From assembly GCF_000091545.1 (NCBI RefSeq), contig NC_006461.1:1710304-1774303 (forward strand): a stretch of DNA of 64,000 bases, written 5' to 3'. Positions 51,785-61,457 of this stretch are shown in pieces. The notes below the pieces were generated by a model. That model was not told the origin of the DNA. It worked only from the letters and a program-made list of their open reading frames with translations, and made no database searches. Made by a program: the position numbers and the translations under genes. Each line of letters begins with the position of its first letter. Within the stretch, counting starts at the first letter, position 1. The DNA comes from Thermus thermophilus HB8 (GTDB lineage Bacteria > Deinococcota > Deinococci > Deinococcales > Thermaceae).

Positions 51785-52567
51785 ATGCGGGCCAGGTCCA
51801 CCATCTTCACCCTGTTCGTGGAGTACGTCTACCCGGAACGGGCGGCCCGGGTGCGGGACCTCGTGGCCATGATGGCCGCCCTGGGCTTCTCGGAGATGGC
51901 GGTGCGGGCGGCGCTTTCCCGGAGCGCCAAGCGGGGCTGGGTGGTGCCCAAGCGGGAGGGGCGGGCCGCCTACTACGCCCTCTCCGACCGGGTCTACTGG
52001 CAGGTGCGCCAGGTGCGCCGCCGCCTCTACGGCTCCCTCCCCCCGTGGGACGGGCGCTTCCTCCTCGTCCTTCCCGAGGGGCCCAAGGAGCGGGGGGAGA
52101 GGGAGAGGTTCCGTCGGGAGATGGCCCTTTTGGGCTACGGGGGGCTGCAGAGCGGGGTCTATCTGGGGGTCGGGGCGGACCTCGAGGCCACCCGGGAGCT
52201 CCTCGGCTTCTACGGCCTTAGCGCCACCTGCTTCCAAGGGGAGCTTCTCGGGGGAAAGGAGGAGGTCCTCAGGGCCTTCCCCCTGGAGGAGGCCAAGGCG
52301 GGCTACGGGCGGCTTTCCGCCCTCCTGGGTCAAAGCCCCGAGGACCCCGTGGAGGCCTTCCGCCACCTCACCCGGCTCGTCCACGAGGCGAGGAAGCTCC
52401 TCTTCCTGGACCCCGGCCTCCCCCAGGAGCTTTTGGGCCCCGACTTTCCGGGGCCAAAGGTGCGCCGCCTCTTCCTTTCGGCCCGGGAGGAGCTGAGGGC
52501 CCGGGCGGCCCCCTTCCTCAAGGGCCTTTCCCTTCTCCTTTCAGACCTCTCACCCGTTTCCCGGTAG
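51785..52567 (+). CDS. PaaX-family transcriptional regulator
   Basis: A 260-residue protein with the PaaX layout: winged-helix N-terminus (RSTIFTLFVEYVYPERAARVRDLVAMMAALGFSEMAVRAALSRSAKRGWVVPKREGRAAYYAL), central domain (WDGRFLLVLPEGPKERGERERFRREMALLGYGGLQSGVYLG) and C-terminal helical domain (VEAFRHLTRLVHEARKLLFLDPGLPQELL). PaaX repressors respond to phenylacetyl-CoA in E. coli. No phenylacetate genes are nearby, so ligand and targets are open. It is tightly spaced after thrS and before the binding-protein gene. Confidence 0.9.
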   Translation: MRARSTIFTLFVEYVYPERAARVRDLVAMMAALGFSEMAVRAALSRSAKRGWVVPKREGRAAYYALSDRVYWQVRQVRRRLYGSLPPWDGRFLLVLPEGPKERGERERFRREMALLGYGGLQSGVYLGVGADLEATRELLGFYGLSATCFQGELLGGKEEVLRAFPLEEAKAGYGRLSALLGQSPEDPVEAFRHLTRLVHEARKLLFLDPGLPQELLGPDFPGPKVRRLFLSAREELRARAAPFLKGLSLLLSDLSPVSR

Positions 52568-52577
52568 GCTTAGGGGC

Positions 52578-53762
52578 ATGAGGGGACTTCCCGCCCTTCT
52601 GCCCGTTCTTTCCCTGGCCTTGGCCCAGACGGTCATCCCCTTCTGGCACACCGCAGGCCCCCCCGGCGACCGGGTCCTGGAGGAGGCGATCCGCTCCTTC
52701 AACGCGGGCCAGAACGCCTACCGGCTCGAGGCCCGGTACGTGGGGGACTACCGCGAGGCCGGGGTGAAGCTCCTCGCCGCCCTGCGCTCCGGCAGGCCGC
52801 CTGCCCTCTTCCACGCCGAGCTCTCCTTCCTGCCCCGCCTCGCCAAGGAGGGGCTCGCCCTTCCCCTGGACGCCTACCTCCAGGACCTGCCCCAGGACCT
52901 CTACCCCGCCCCCCTGAAGGCAGGCCAGGTGGGGGGAAGGACCTACGGCCTTCCCCTCGGGGTCTCGGTCCCCGCCCTCTACTACAACAAGGACGCCTTC
53001 CGCGCCAAGGGGCTTAAGCCCCCCATGACCTGGGCCGAGGTGGAGCGGGCGGCGGAGGCGCTCACCAGCCGCACCGCCAAGGGGATGGTGATCGCCACCG
53101 ACGTGTGGAGCTTCAACGCCATCGTCATGAGCCTGGGGGGAAGCCTGGTGAAGGACGGGCTTCCCGCCTTCACCTCCAAGGAGGCGGTGGAGGCCCTGGA
53201 GATGCTTTACCGCATGGTGCAAAAGGGGCACGCCCAGGCCAGGAACCTGGCGGAGGCCCAGTTCGCCGTGGCCGACTTCCTCAGGACCAAGGCCTTCATG
53301 GGGATCGGCCCCACCACGGCCCTCCCTGTGGTCCTGGCCCAGACCGCCCTCCCCTTCCAGGTGGGGTACGCCCCCTTGCCCCGGGTCCCGGGCGGGGCCG
53401 TCCCCCTCTCGGGGGCGGTCCTCGTGGTCCTCAAGGGGGCGGGCCCCGAGGAGGCCCGGGGGGCGGTGGCCTTCTGGCGCCACTTCCTGGAACCCAAGCG
53501 CCAGGCGGACTGGGTGCGCACCACCTGGTACCTGCCCTTGAGGCGGGCGGCGGAGGCCGAGCTTAAGGACTTCCTCCAGGAACCCGAGCGGCGCGCGGTC
53601 TTCGCCCAGGTGGAGGCGGCCCGTCCCTGGAGCCAGGACCCCGAGCTTGTGGTCTGGTACGGCTACCTGGAGGAGGCCCTGGAGAAAAGCCTCAAGCAGG
53701 GGGTGAAGCCCAGGGTGGCCCTGGAGGAGGCCCAGAAGAAGGCCCTGGCGGCGGAGCGTTGA
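52578..53762 (+). CDS. Extracellular solute-binding protein (UgpB/sugar type)
   Basis: A 394-residue periplasmic binding protein of cluster D (sugar/glycerol-3-phosphate class). The signal is MRGLPALLPVLSLALAQ. The mature chain begins TVIPFWHTAGPPGDRVLEEAIRSFNAGQ, with FHAELSFLPRLAKEGLALPLDAYL, YGLPLGVSVPALYYNKDAFRAKGLKPPMTWAEVERAAEAL and FMGIGPTTALP typical of UgpB-like proteins. TAGGCT lies 7 nt before the ATG, overlapping the paaX stop. No permease or ATPase adjoins it. The minus-strand permease at 59341-60126 is the only candidate partner in the window. Confidence 0.9.
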   Translation: MRGLPALLPVLSLALAQTVIPFWHTAGPPGDRVLEEAIRSFNAGQNAYRLEARYVGDYREAGVKLLAALRSGRPPALFHAELSFLPRLAKEGLALPLDAYLQDLPQDLYPAPLKAGQVGGRTYGLPLGVSVPALYYNKDAFRAKGLKPPMTWAEVERAAEALTSRTAKGMVIATDVWSFNAIVMSLGGSLVKDGLPAFTSKEAVEALEMLYRMVQKGHAQARNLAEAQFAVADFLRTKAFMGIGPTTALPVVLAQTALPFQVGYAPLPRVPGGAVPLSGAVLVVLKGAGPEEARGAVAFWRHFLEPKRQADWVRTTWYLPLRRAAEAELKDFLQEPERRAVFAQVEAARPWSQDPELVVWYGYLEEALEKSLKQGVKPRVALEEAQKKALAAER

Positions 53763-53774
53763 CCGGGCGGGGCC

Positions 53775-54433
53775 TTAGGCCGTCCCGTCCCTGAGGTGGC
53801 TCAAAAACTCCTCCCGGGTCTTCTGGTTCTCCCGGAAGACCCCCAGCATGGCGCTCGTCACGGTGCGGGAGTGCTGCTTCTCCACCCCCCGCATCATCAT
53901 GCAGAGGTGGACCCCTTCCACCACCACCCCCACCCCCTGGGGCTCCAGAACCTCCTGGATGGCCTCGGCGATCTGGACCGCGAGGCGCTCCTGCACCTGG
54001 AGCCTGCGGGCGAACATGTCCACGATGCGGGCGAACTTGGAGAGGCCCAGGATCTTCCCGTCGGGGATGTAGCCGATGTGGACCTTGCCGAAGAAGGGAA
54101 GGAGGTGGTGCTCGCACATGGAGTAGAACTCCACGCCCTTCACCACCACCATCTCGCTCCCCTCCGCCGGGAAAACGGCGCCGCCCACCACCTCCTCCAG
54201 GCGCTGCCGGTAGCCCCGGGTGAGGAAGGCCCAGGCCTTGGCCACCCGCTCCGGCGTCTTCAAAAGCCCCTCGCGGCCGGGGTCTTCCCCGATGACCTGG
54301 AGCCACTCGGCGGCGAGGGCCTGGAGGCGCTCCAGGTCCACCTCGGTCGCGAAGGTCAAGCCCGTGTCCTCAAGCTCCACCATCTTGCGCTCCATGCTGC
54401 CCCTTTCTTGCCCCCCGCTCTGTGGCCCCGGGC

Positions 54434-54437
<4 letters not shown>
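53775..54437 (-). CDS. folE: GTP cyclohydrolase I
   Basis: FolE converts GTP to dihydroneopterin triphosphate, the first step of folate synthesis. The 220-residue protein carries zinc ligands in FYSMCEHHLLPFFGKVHIGYIP and VHLCMMMRGVEKQHSRTVTSAMLG, and the signature GLSKFARIVDMFARRLQVQERLAVQIAEAI. The GTG at 54437 overlaps the upstream stop (GTGA). An ATG at 54395 with AAAGGGG just before it would give 206 residues and is a fair alternative, since the first 14 residues are not conserved. Confidence 0.96.
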
Positions 54438-56341
<1,904 letters not shown>

Positions 56342-56387
56342 GCCCTTATCCTAAGGGCCTTCCCAGCGAGGGGATTGGTGCACCCAT

Positions 56388-56560
56388 AACGTTGCCCTCA
56401 TCGCCCACGTGGACCACGGCAAGACCACCCTGGTGGACGCTGGGCCCCATGCCCCAGACCCGCCTCGTCCTGCGCAAGGCCCTGGAGGCGGGGCTCAAGC
56501 CCATCGTGGTTCTGAACAAGGTGGACAAGAAAGAGGCCCGCCCCAACGTGGTCCTGGACC
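56388..56560 (+). pseudogene. Collapsed typA/bipA GTPase remnant
   Basis: The first 17 codons (56388-56438) read NVALIAHVDHGKTTLVD, the P-loop start of BipA/TypA. At GTGGACGC (56433-56440) the sequence jumps, with a frame change, to GPMPQTRLVLRKALEAG and LKPIVVLNKVDKKEARP, which in BipA lies about 90 residues further on and contains the NKxD G4 motif. In full-length BipA the segment before GPMPQTR also ends in VDA, so recombination between two copies of the VDA-coding bases is a simple cause. Homology ends near 56560; domains 2-5 are absent. It cannot be functional. Confidence 0.85.
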
Positions 56561-56594
56561 CCTCCCGGAGGAAGCGGCCGTTGGGCGGTAAAGG

Positions 56595-56622
56595 AAAATC
56601 GGGGGCGGCTTCCCCGCCCCCG
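56595..56622 (-). terminator. Intrinsic terminator after the 24-codon ORF
   Basis: On the minus strand CGGGGGCGG pairs with CCGCCCCCG around a GGAAG loop and is followed by ATTTTCC. It lies 14 bp after the stop of the small ORF. Confidence 0.8.
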
Positions 56623-56635
56623 GGCACCCTTAGGG

Positions 56636-56710
56636 CTACTCCTCTTCGCGCTCCCCGTAGGTTTCCAGGGCCTCTTTCCAGGCCTCGCTGATGGCTTTCC
56701 CCTGCTCCAT
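56636..56710 (-). CDS. Putative 24-residue acidic small protein
   Basis: ATG 56710 is preceded by GGAGGTGGACC, a good Shine-Dalgarno at 6-nt spacing, and the ORF ends at TAG 56636 followed by an intrinsic terminator. The peptide MEQGKAISEAWKETLETYG-like sequence (actual: MEQGKAISEAWKEALETYG then EREEE) would be a charged amphipathic helix. Ribosome-binding site and terminator argue for a real gene, but length and lack of a clear promoter keep this tentative. Confidence 0.45.
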   Translation of the reverse strand: MEQGKAISEAWKEALETYGEREEE

Positions 56711-56779
56711 GGTCCACCTCCCTAAGCCCCAGGGTAGGGGAAGCCCGAGGGAAGCCGGGGGCTCTAGGGGGTAGACCCG

Positions 56780-56817
56780 TACACCCCTTGTGGGTGTAGG
56801 GACGAGGAGGCTACACC
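56780..56817. promoter_or_regulatory. GGTGTA/TACACC inverted repeat cluster
   Basis: TACACCCCTTGTGGGTGTA (56780-56798) is a perfect 7-bp palindrome with a 5-bp centre. GGTGTAG (56793-56799) and CTACACC (56811-56817) form a second inverted pair. The same half-site occurs upstream of aceA (8050-8117). The block lies between the small ORF and the end of the 56821 gene. Confidence 0.45.
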
Positions 56818-56820
56818 GCT

Positions 56821-57498
56821 TCAGGACTGGAGGAGGGCCTCGGCCTCGAGGCGGGCGAGCACCTTCTCCAGGCTTCCCCCCCGCCAGCGCTCCACCGCGT
56901 AGGCCGAGAGGGGAAACCGGGCCTGGAGCCGCTTGAGGAGGCCCAGGGCGTCCTCGGGGCGGCCCCCCTGGAGGACGAGGAGGTACCCCCCCCGAAGCCT
57001 AAAGGCCAGATCCCCCCGCCTGAGCTCCGCCTCCAGCCTCTCGGGCGGGGCCTCCGTGGCCAGGTAGACGAGGACCAAGGGCCGCCTTAAGGCGAGCCCC
57101 TCCAGGGCCCCGGCGAGGCGCAGGAGGTCCTCCCGCGTCCCCACTCCCGGAAGGGGGGGAAGAAGGGGGGCCTCCCGCCCCGTCCCCAGGAAGAAGGCCA
57201 CCCCCAGGGCCAAGGCCCCGAGCACCCCCCCAAGGGCGGCGTAGCCGGGGGGGTCAGACCCCACCAGGCGCAGGGCGCCTTCCAGGGCGCGCTCAAAGGC
57301 CAGAAGGCTGAGCCCCAGCACCAGGGCGAGCTGGACGGGAAAGGCCACGGGGAAGCGGGAGTAGAGGCTCGCCACGGCGGCAAGGAGTAAGGCGGCGAGA
57401 AGACCGCCCCACCCCGCCGTCCCCACGGGGTCCGCCACGGCCAGGGGGAGGAGGCCAAGGAGGAAGAACCCCCACGGCAAGAGGAAGAGCGCCCGCAT
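56821..57498 (-). CDS. Membrane protein with C-terminal GGDEF-sized cytoplasmic domain, unknown
   Basis: A 225-residue protein with about five hydrophobic helices in the first 120 residues (LLPWGFFLLGLLPLAVA; WGGLLAALLLAAVASLY; VQLALVLGLSLLAFERAL; AALGGVLGALALGVAFFLG), then a soluble alpha/beta domain (TREDLLRLAGALEGLALRRPLVLVYLATEAPPERLEAELRRGDLAFRLRGGYLLVLQGGRPEDALGLLKRL). That domain resembles a degenerate nucleotidyl-cyclase fold, without a GGDEF motif; this is a guess from pattern only. I chose ATG 57498 (TTGGGGAGA upstream). A GTG at 57516 would add six residues. Confidence 0.65.
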   Translation of the reverse strand: MRALFLLPWGFFLLGLLPLAVADPVGTAGWGGLLAALLLAAVASLYSRFPVAFPVQLALVLGLSLLAFERALEGALRLVGSDPPGYAALGGVLGALALGVAFFLGTGREAPLLPPLPGVGTREDLLRLAGALEGLALRRPLVLVYLATEAPPERLEAELRRGDLAFRLRGGYLLVLQGGRPEDALGLLKRLQARFPLSAYAVERWRGGSLEKVLARLEAEALLQS

Positions 57499-57528
57499 TC
57501 TCCCCAAGCCTACCACAGGCCCTTTACC

Positions 57529-58794
57529 ATGAGGGAAGTGGAACCCCTGGCCGAGCGCCTCAGGCCCCGAAGCTTAGACGAGGTCCTGGGCCAGCCCCAC
57601 CTCACCGGCCCCCAGGGGCTTCTGAGGCGGATGCTGGAGGCGGGGCGGCTTTCCTCCATGGTCCTCTTCGGCCCCCCGGGCACGGGCAAGACCACCCTGG
57701 CCCGGCTCCTCGCCGAAGGGGTGGGGAGGCCCTTCCTAAGGCTCTCCGCGGTGGAGGCAGGGCTTAAGGAGGTGCGCCAGGCGGTGGAGGAGGCGAGGGC
57801 AAAGGGGGGCCTCGTCCTCTTCCTGGACGAGGTCCACCGCTTCAACAAGGCCCAGCAGGACGCCCTCCTCCCCCACCTGGAGTCGGGCCTCCTCACCCTC
57901 ATCGGGGCCACGGCGGAAAACCCCGCCTTCGCCCTCGTCCCCGCCCTCCGCTCCCGCCTCCGCTTCTTCCCCTTGAGGCCCCTGGAGGAGGCCGACCTCC
58001 TCGCCCTCCTCAGGCGGGCCCTGGAGGACCCAAGGGGCCTTCCCGGCACGCCCTACGAGGAGGAGGCCCTAAGGGTTCTCGCCCAGGCGGCCGGGGGCGA
58101 CGCCCGCTTCGCCCTGAACACCCTGGAGCTCGCCGCAAGCTTCGGCCGGGTGGACCTCAAGAGCGTGCGGGAGGCCCTGGGGGCGGAGCGCTTCGGCATG
58201 GACCGGGAAGGGGACCGGTTTTACGACCTGGTCTCCGCCCTCCACAAGTCCCTGCGGGGAAGCCACGTGGACGCCGCCCTCTACTACCTGGCGAGGCTCC
58301 TTCAGGGCGGGGCCGACCCCCGCTACCTCGCCCGCAGGCTCATCCGGGTGGCGGTGGAGGACGTGGGCCTCGCCGACCCCCTGGCCCTCCGCCTCGCCGT
58401 GGCCGCCAAGGAGGCCTACGAGGCCCTGGGAAGCCCGGAAGGGGAGCTCGCCCTGGTGGAGGCCGCGGTCTACCTGGCCCTGGCCCCCAAGAGCAACAGC
58501 CTCTACGCCGCCTGGAAAAAGGCCCAGGAGGCGGCCAAGGCCCACCCCGAGGCCGAGGTCCCCCTGAACCTGAGAAACGCCCCCACCGGCCTCGCCCGCG
58601 CCCTGGGGCACGGGGAGGGGTACGCCTACTACCACGAGGACAAGGAGGGAAGCTTCGCCCAGAGGTACCTCCCCGAGGGCCTGGAAGGCCTCACCCTCTT
58701 TGAGGCCACGGGGGAGGGGTGGGAGGAGCGGGTGCGGGAAAGGCTTAAGGCGCTTCGGGAGCGGTTCCAAACCGCCAGGCGGCGGAGAGGCTGA
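57529..58794 (+). CDS. rarA: Replication-associated recombination protein A (AAA+ ATPase)
   Basis: A 421-residue RarA/MgsA/WRNIP1-family clamp-loader-like ATPase. Start PLAERLRPRSLDEVLGQPHL, Walker A LFGPPGTGKTTLARLLAE, Walker B LVLFLDEVHRFNKAQQDALLPHLE, sensor GATAENPAF, then DLVSALHKSLRGSHVDAALYYLARLLQGGADPRYLARRLIRVAVEDVGLADP, the signature of the tetramerisation domain. It acts at stalled replication forks. Its 3' end overlaps the convergent lipoprotein gene by 50 bp. Confidence 0.95.
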   Translation: MREVEPLAERLRPRSLDEVLGQPHLTGPQGLLRRMLEAGRLSSMVLFGPPGTGKTTLARLLAEGVGRPFLRLSAVEAGLKEVRQAVEEARAKGGLVLFLDEVHRFNKAQQDALLPHLESGLLTLIGATAENPAFALVPALRSRLRFFPLRPLEEADLLALLRRALEDPRGLPGTPYEEEALRVLAQAAGGDARFALNTLELAASFGRVDLKSVREALGAERFGMDREGDRFYDLVSALHKSLRGSHVDAALYYLARLLQGGADPRYLARRLIRVAVEDVGLADPLALRLAVAAKEAYEALGSPEGELALVEAAVYLALAPKSNSLYAAWKKAQEAAKAHPEAEVPLNLRNAPTGLARALGHGEGYAYYHEDKEGSFAQRYLPEGLEGLTLFEATGEGWEERVRERLKALRERFQTARRRRG

Positions 58795-59305
58795 AGAGGA
58801 CCCCGCTCATCCCCGGCGCGCCCAAGGCCCCCACCTCCGCCACCCAGCCCCCGCCGTAGACCCCCGCGGAAAGCTGGTAGGCCAACCCCCACTCCCCTCC
58901 CAGGACCCCGAGGAGGTGAAGCCTGGGCGAGAGGTAGTAGCCTCCCCCGCCCAGGATGACCCCCCCGTCCAGGACCACGGGCACCCCCCAGCTCCAGTCC
59001 GCCACCTCGCCCAGGGCGGGCGGGAGGGTGAGGCCCGCGTCCAGGGCCACCCCCGGGGCCAGGCCCACCTTGACCCCGCCCCGGAGGCCCCACTGGAGGG
59101 AGAGGTTGTACTCCAGGGTCCCGTCCCCCTCGGCGTGGGCCAGGTAGGGCAGGAGGAGGACGGGCGACTGGCCGCCAAAGGGGTTCGGCATCAGGGTCGC
59201 CCCCAGGGAGAACTCCGCCCCCCGGGCGGGCTCCGGGGGGCGCAGCATGGCCACGGGGAGGCAGCCGGGAAGGACCAGGGCGAGCGCCAACGCCAGGGCG
59301 CGCAC
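58745..59305 (-). CDS. Small beta-rich lipoprotein / outer-membrane protein
   Basis: A 186-residue protein with signal MRALALALALVLPGC. The mature part has alternating strands (EFSLGATLMPNPFGGQSP; LEYNLSLQWGLRGGVKVGLAPGVALDAGLTL; YYLSPRLHLLGVLGGEWGLAYQLSAGVYGG; GVLFSLSAAWRFG), which resembles a small beta-barrel. I chose GTG 59305, with AAAGGAGG 8 nt upstream, over a start at 59329. The last 50 bp run inside the 3' end of rarA on the opposite strand. Confidence 0.72.
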   Translation of the reverse strand: MRALALALALVLPGCLPVAMLRPPEPARGAEFSLGATLMPNPFGGQSPVLLLPYLAHAEGDGTLEYNLSLQWGLRGGVKVGLAPGVALDAGLTLPPALGEVADWSWGVPVVLDGGVILGGGGYYLSPRLHLLGVLGGEWGLAYQLSAGVYGGGWVAEVGALGAPGMSGVLFSLSAAWRFGTAPEAP

Positions 59306-59340
59306 GGCCTTCACCTCCTTTCCTAACACCTTTAGTGTAG

Positions 59341-60126
59341 CTACCCCTTTAGCCCTTCCTCAAAGGTGGCCACCACCCGCCGCTCAAAGAGGAGGTAGAG
59401 GAGGGCGATGGGGAGGACGCTGAGGAGGGCCGCCGCCGAGAGGAGGCCCCAGTCCGTGGGGTACTTGCGCTGCAGGTCCGTGAGCCAGGTCTGGAGCGTC
59501 CAAAGCCCCGGGTCGGAGACCACCACCCGGGGGTAGAGGACCAGGTTCCAGTGGGCGGCGAAGGCCAAAACCCCGGCCGCCACCAGGGTGGGGCGCACCA
59601 GGGGGAGGAGGATGCGGAAGAGGAGGACCCGGTGCCCGGCCCCGTCCAGCTTGGCCGCCTCCAGAAGCTCCTCAGGCACGGCCCGCATGCCCTGGTAGAC
59701 GAGGTAGATGACGAAGGGGCTCGCGGCGAAGGGCAGGAGCAGGGCCCAGAAGGTCTCCAGCAGGGAGAGGTCTTTCAGGACCCCGTAAAGGGGCACGAGG
59801 AGGAGCTCCGCCGGGATCGCCATCAGGACCAGGTAGAAGGGGAGAAGCCCCAGGCCCGCCCTCAGGGCGTAGGCGGCGAAGAGGGCGGTGAAAAGCTCCA
59901 AGGCCACCGCCCCAGAGGACACCCCCAAGGAGAAGAGGAGGCGTCCCCAGAAGCCCTCCCGGGCCAGGGCCCGCACGTTCTCCAGGCTGAAGCCCACCCG
60001 GGAGAAGAGCTCCCCCGAGTACACCGCCTCCTTGGGCATGAAGGCGGCGTAGGCCATCCAGAGGAAGGGGAGGAGGACGGCAAGGAGCACCGCAAGCGCC
60101 AAGGCGTGCCGGAGGAAGCGGCCCAC
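59341..60126 (-). CDS. Sugar-type ABC transporter permease (MalG/UgpE family)
   Basis: A 261-residue permease with six membrane helices and the EAA loop ELLEAAKLDGAGHRVLLFRILLPLVRPTLVA. Helix one ends PFLWMAYAAFMP, and AIPAELLLVPLYGVLKDLSLLETFWALLLPFAASPFVIYLVYQGM is typical of the CUT1 class. GTG start with TATAGT 6 nt upstream (leaderless). It has no adjacent MalF-type partner, ATPase or binding protein; the only compatible binding protein in the window is at 52578-53762. Confidence 0.9.
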   Translation of the reverse strand: MGRFLRHALALAVLLAVLLPFLWMAYAAFMPKEAVYSGELFSRVGFSLENVRALAREGFWGRLLFSLGVSSGAVALELFTALFAAYALRAGLGLLPFYLVLMAIPAELLLVPLYGVLKDLSLLETFWALLLPFAASPFVIYLVYQGMRAVPEELLEAAKLDGAGHRVLLFRILLPLVRPTLVAAGVLAFAAHWNLVLYPRVVVSDPGLWTLQTWLTDLQRKYPTDWGLLSAAALLSVLPIALLYLLFERRVVATFEEGLKG

Positions 60127-60132
60127 CCCCCC

Positions 60133-60149
60133 ACTATACCGCGTAAGAT
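60133..60149. promoter_or_regulatory. Divergent leaderless promoter pair (permease / CoA-transferase)
   Basis: Minus strand TATAGT (60138-60133) stands 6 nt before the permease GTG. Plus strand TAAGAT (60144-60149) stands 6 nt before the ATG at 60156. The two -10 hexamers are 5 bp apart. Confidence 0.7.
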
Positions 60150-60155
60150 GCCCCT

Positions 60156-61379
60156 ATGAAGCCCCTTTCCGGCCTCAAGGTCCTGGACCTCTCCCGGGTC
60201 CTGGCGGGGCCCCTCTGCACCATGATCCTGGCGGACCTCGGGGCGGAGGTGGTCAAGGTGGAGCCTCCCTGGGGGGACGAGACCCGGGGCTGGGGCCCGC
60301 CCTTCGTGGAGGGGGAGAGCGCTTACTTCCTCGCGGTGAACCGGGGAAAGCGGAGCGTGGCCTTAGACCTCAAGCGCCCAGAGGGCCAGGAGGCGGTGCG
60401 CCGCCTCGCCCAGAAGGCGGACGTCCTGGTGGAGAACTTCAAGACGGGGGACCTCAGGCGCTTCGGCCTGGACTACGAGAGCCTAAAGCCCTTGAACCCC
60501 CGCCTCATTTACCTCTCCATCACGGGCTTCGGCCACACCGGGCCCAGGGCCAAGGAGCCCGGCTACGACGCCGCCCTCCAGGGCTACACCGGGATCATGT
60601 CCGTCACGGGCGAGCCCGAAGGCCCCCCCATGAAGGTGGGGGTGGCCTGGATTGACGTGATGACGGGGATGATGGGGGCCTTGGCCGTGCTCGCCGCCCT
60701 CTGGGAGCGGGAGCGAAGCGGCCTCGGCCAGCACATAGACCTCTCCCTCTTTGACGTGGGGCTTTTCGCCCTGGCGAACCTGGGGGAAAGCTTCCTCCTC
60801 ACGGGAAAGCCCCCAAAAAGGCTCGGCAACGCCCACGCCCAGATCGTCCCCTACGGGGCCTTCCCCGCGGAGGACGGCTGGCTCGTCCTGGCGGTGGGCA
60901 ACGACGAGCAGTTTGCGAGGCTCTGCCAGGTGGTGGGGCTTCCCGACCTCGCCCGGCGCTTTCCCACGAACGCCCTCCGGGTGGAGCACCGGGAGGAGGT
61001 GGTGGAGGCCCTTTCCCGGGCCCTTAAGGCCCGCTCCCGGGCCCACTGGCTGGAAAGGTTCAAGGAGGCGGGCGTCCCCGCCGCCCCCGTGAACGACCTG
61101 AAGGAGGCCTTCCAGGACCCCCAGGCGAGGGCGCGGGGCGCGGTCTGGACCCTCCCCCATCCCCTCCTGGGCGCCCTCCCCACCCTGGCCAACCCCTTGC
61201 GCTTCCTCTCCCGGACCCCCGCGGGGCCAGGCCTTCCCCCGCCCCTCCTTGGGGAGCACACGCGGGAGGTCCTCCTCGAGGCGGGCTACACCCCGGAGGC
61301 GGTGGCGGACCTGGTCCAAAGGGGGATCGCCAAGGAAGCGCCCCCGGCTTCCCAGCGGCGCCCGGACCGAGGCGCTTAG
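60156..61379 (+). CDS. Class III (CaiB/formyl-CoA transferase family) CoA-transferase
   Basis: A 407-residue protein: PLSGLKVLDLSRVLAGPLCTMILADLGAEVVKVEPPWGDETRGWGPPF, DVLVENFKTGDLRRFGLDYE, and VGVAWIDVMTGMMGALAVLAAL with the catalytic Asp that carries the anhydride intermediate. GLGQHIDLSLFDVGLFAL is the interlocking-dimer segment. It moves CoA between carboxylic acids; donor and acceptor are not predictable. The last 13 codons (61340-61379) lie opposite the SRP RNA gene and encode a low-complexity tail (APPASQRRPDRGA) beyond the usual family end. Confidence 0.93.
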   Translation: MKPLSGLKVLDLSRVLAGPLCTMILADLGAEVVKVEPPWGDETRGWGPPFVEGESAYFLAVNRGKRSVALDLKRPEGQEAVRRLAQKADVLVENFKTGDLRRFGLDYESLKPLNPRLIYLSITGFGHTGPRAKEPGYDAALQGYTGIMSVTGEPEGPPMKVGVAWIDVMTGMMGALAVLAALWERERSGLGQHIDLSLFDVGLFALANLGESFLLTGKPPKRLGNAHAQIVPYGAFPAEDGWLVLAVGNDEQFARLCQVVGLPDLARRFPTNALRVEHREEVVEALSRALKARSRAHWLERFKEAGVPAAPVNDLKEAFQDPQARARGAVWTLPHPLLGALPTLANPLRFLSRTPAGPGLPPPLLGEHTREVLLEAGYTPEAVADLVQRGIAKEAPPASQRRPDRGA

Positions 61380-61439
61380 GGCTGCTTCCTTCCGGACCTG
61401 ACCCGGTTCACGCCTGGCCCGCCGCGCTGGACCGGGGGC
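61340..61439 (-). ncRNA. ffs: Signal recognition particle RNA (4.5S type, 100 nt)
   Basis: The minus strand contains the invariant apical segment GGTCAGGTCCGGAAGGAAGC plus AGCC (about 61404-61381), which binds Ffh. Ends pair: GCCCCCGG (61439-61432) with CCGGGGGC (61347-61340), then CCAGCG with CGCTGG and AGGCG with CGCCT, giving the long hairpin of bacterial SRP RNA without an Alu domain. TATACT (61451-61446) is 6 nt upstream of 61439. The 3' 40 nt overlap the coding end of the CoA-transferase on the other strand. Confidence 0.95.
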
Positions 61440-61444
61440 TCGGG

Positions 61445-61451
61445 TAGTATA
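61445..61451. promoter_or_regulatory. Shared bidirectional -10 element (ffs / ABC ATPase)
   Basis: TAGTATA is read as TATACT (61451-61446) for ffs on the minus strand and as TAGTAT (61445-61450) for the plus-strand ATPase gene, whose ATG follows 7 nt later. The two -10 hexamers overlap by 5 bp, so only one polymerase can melt the site at a time. Confidence 0.7.
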
Positions 61452-61457
61452 GCACCC

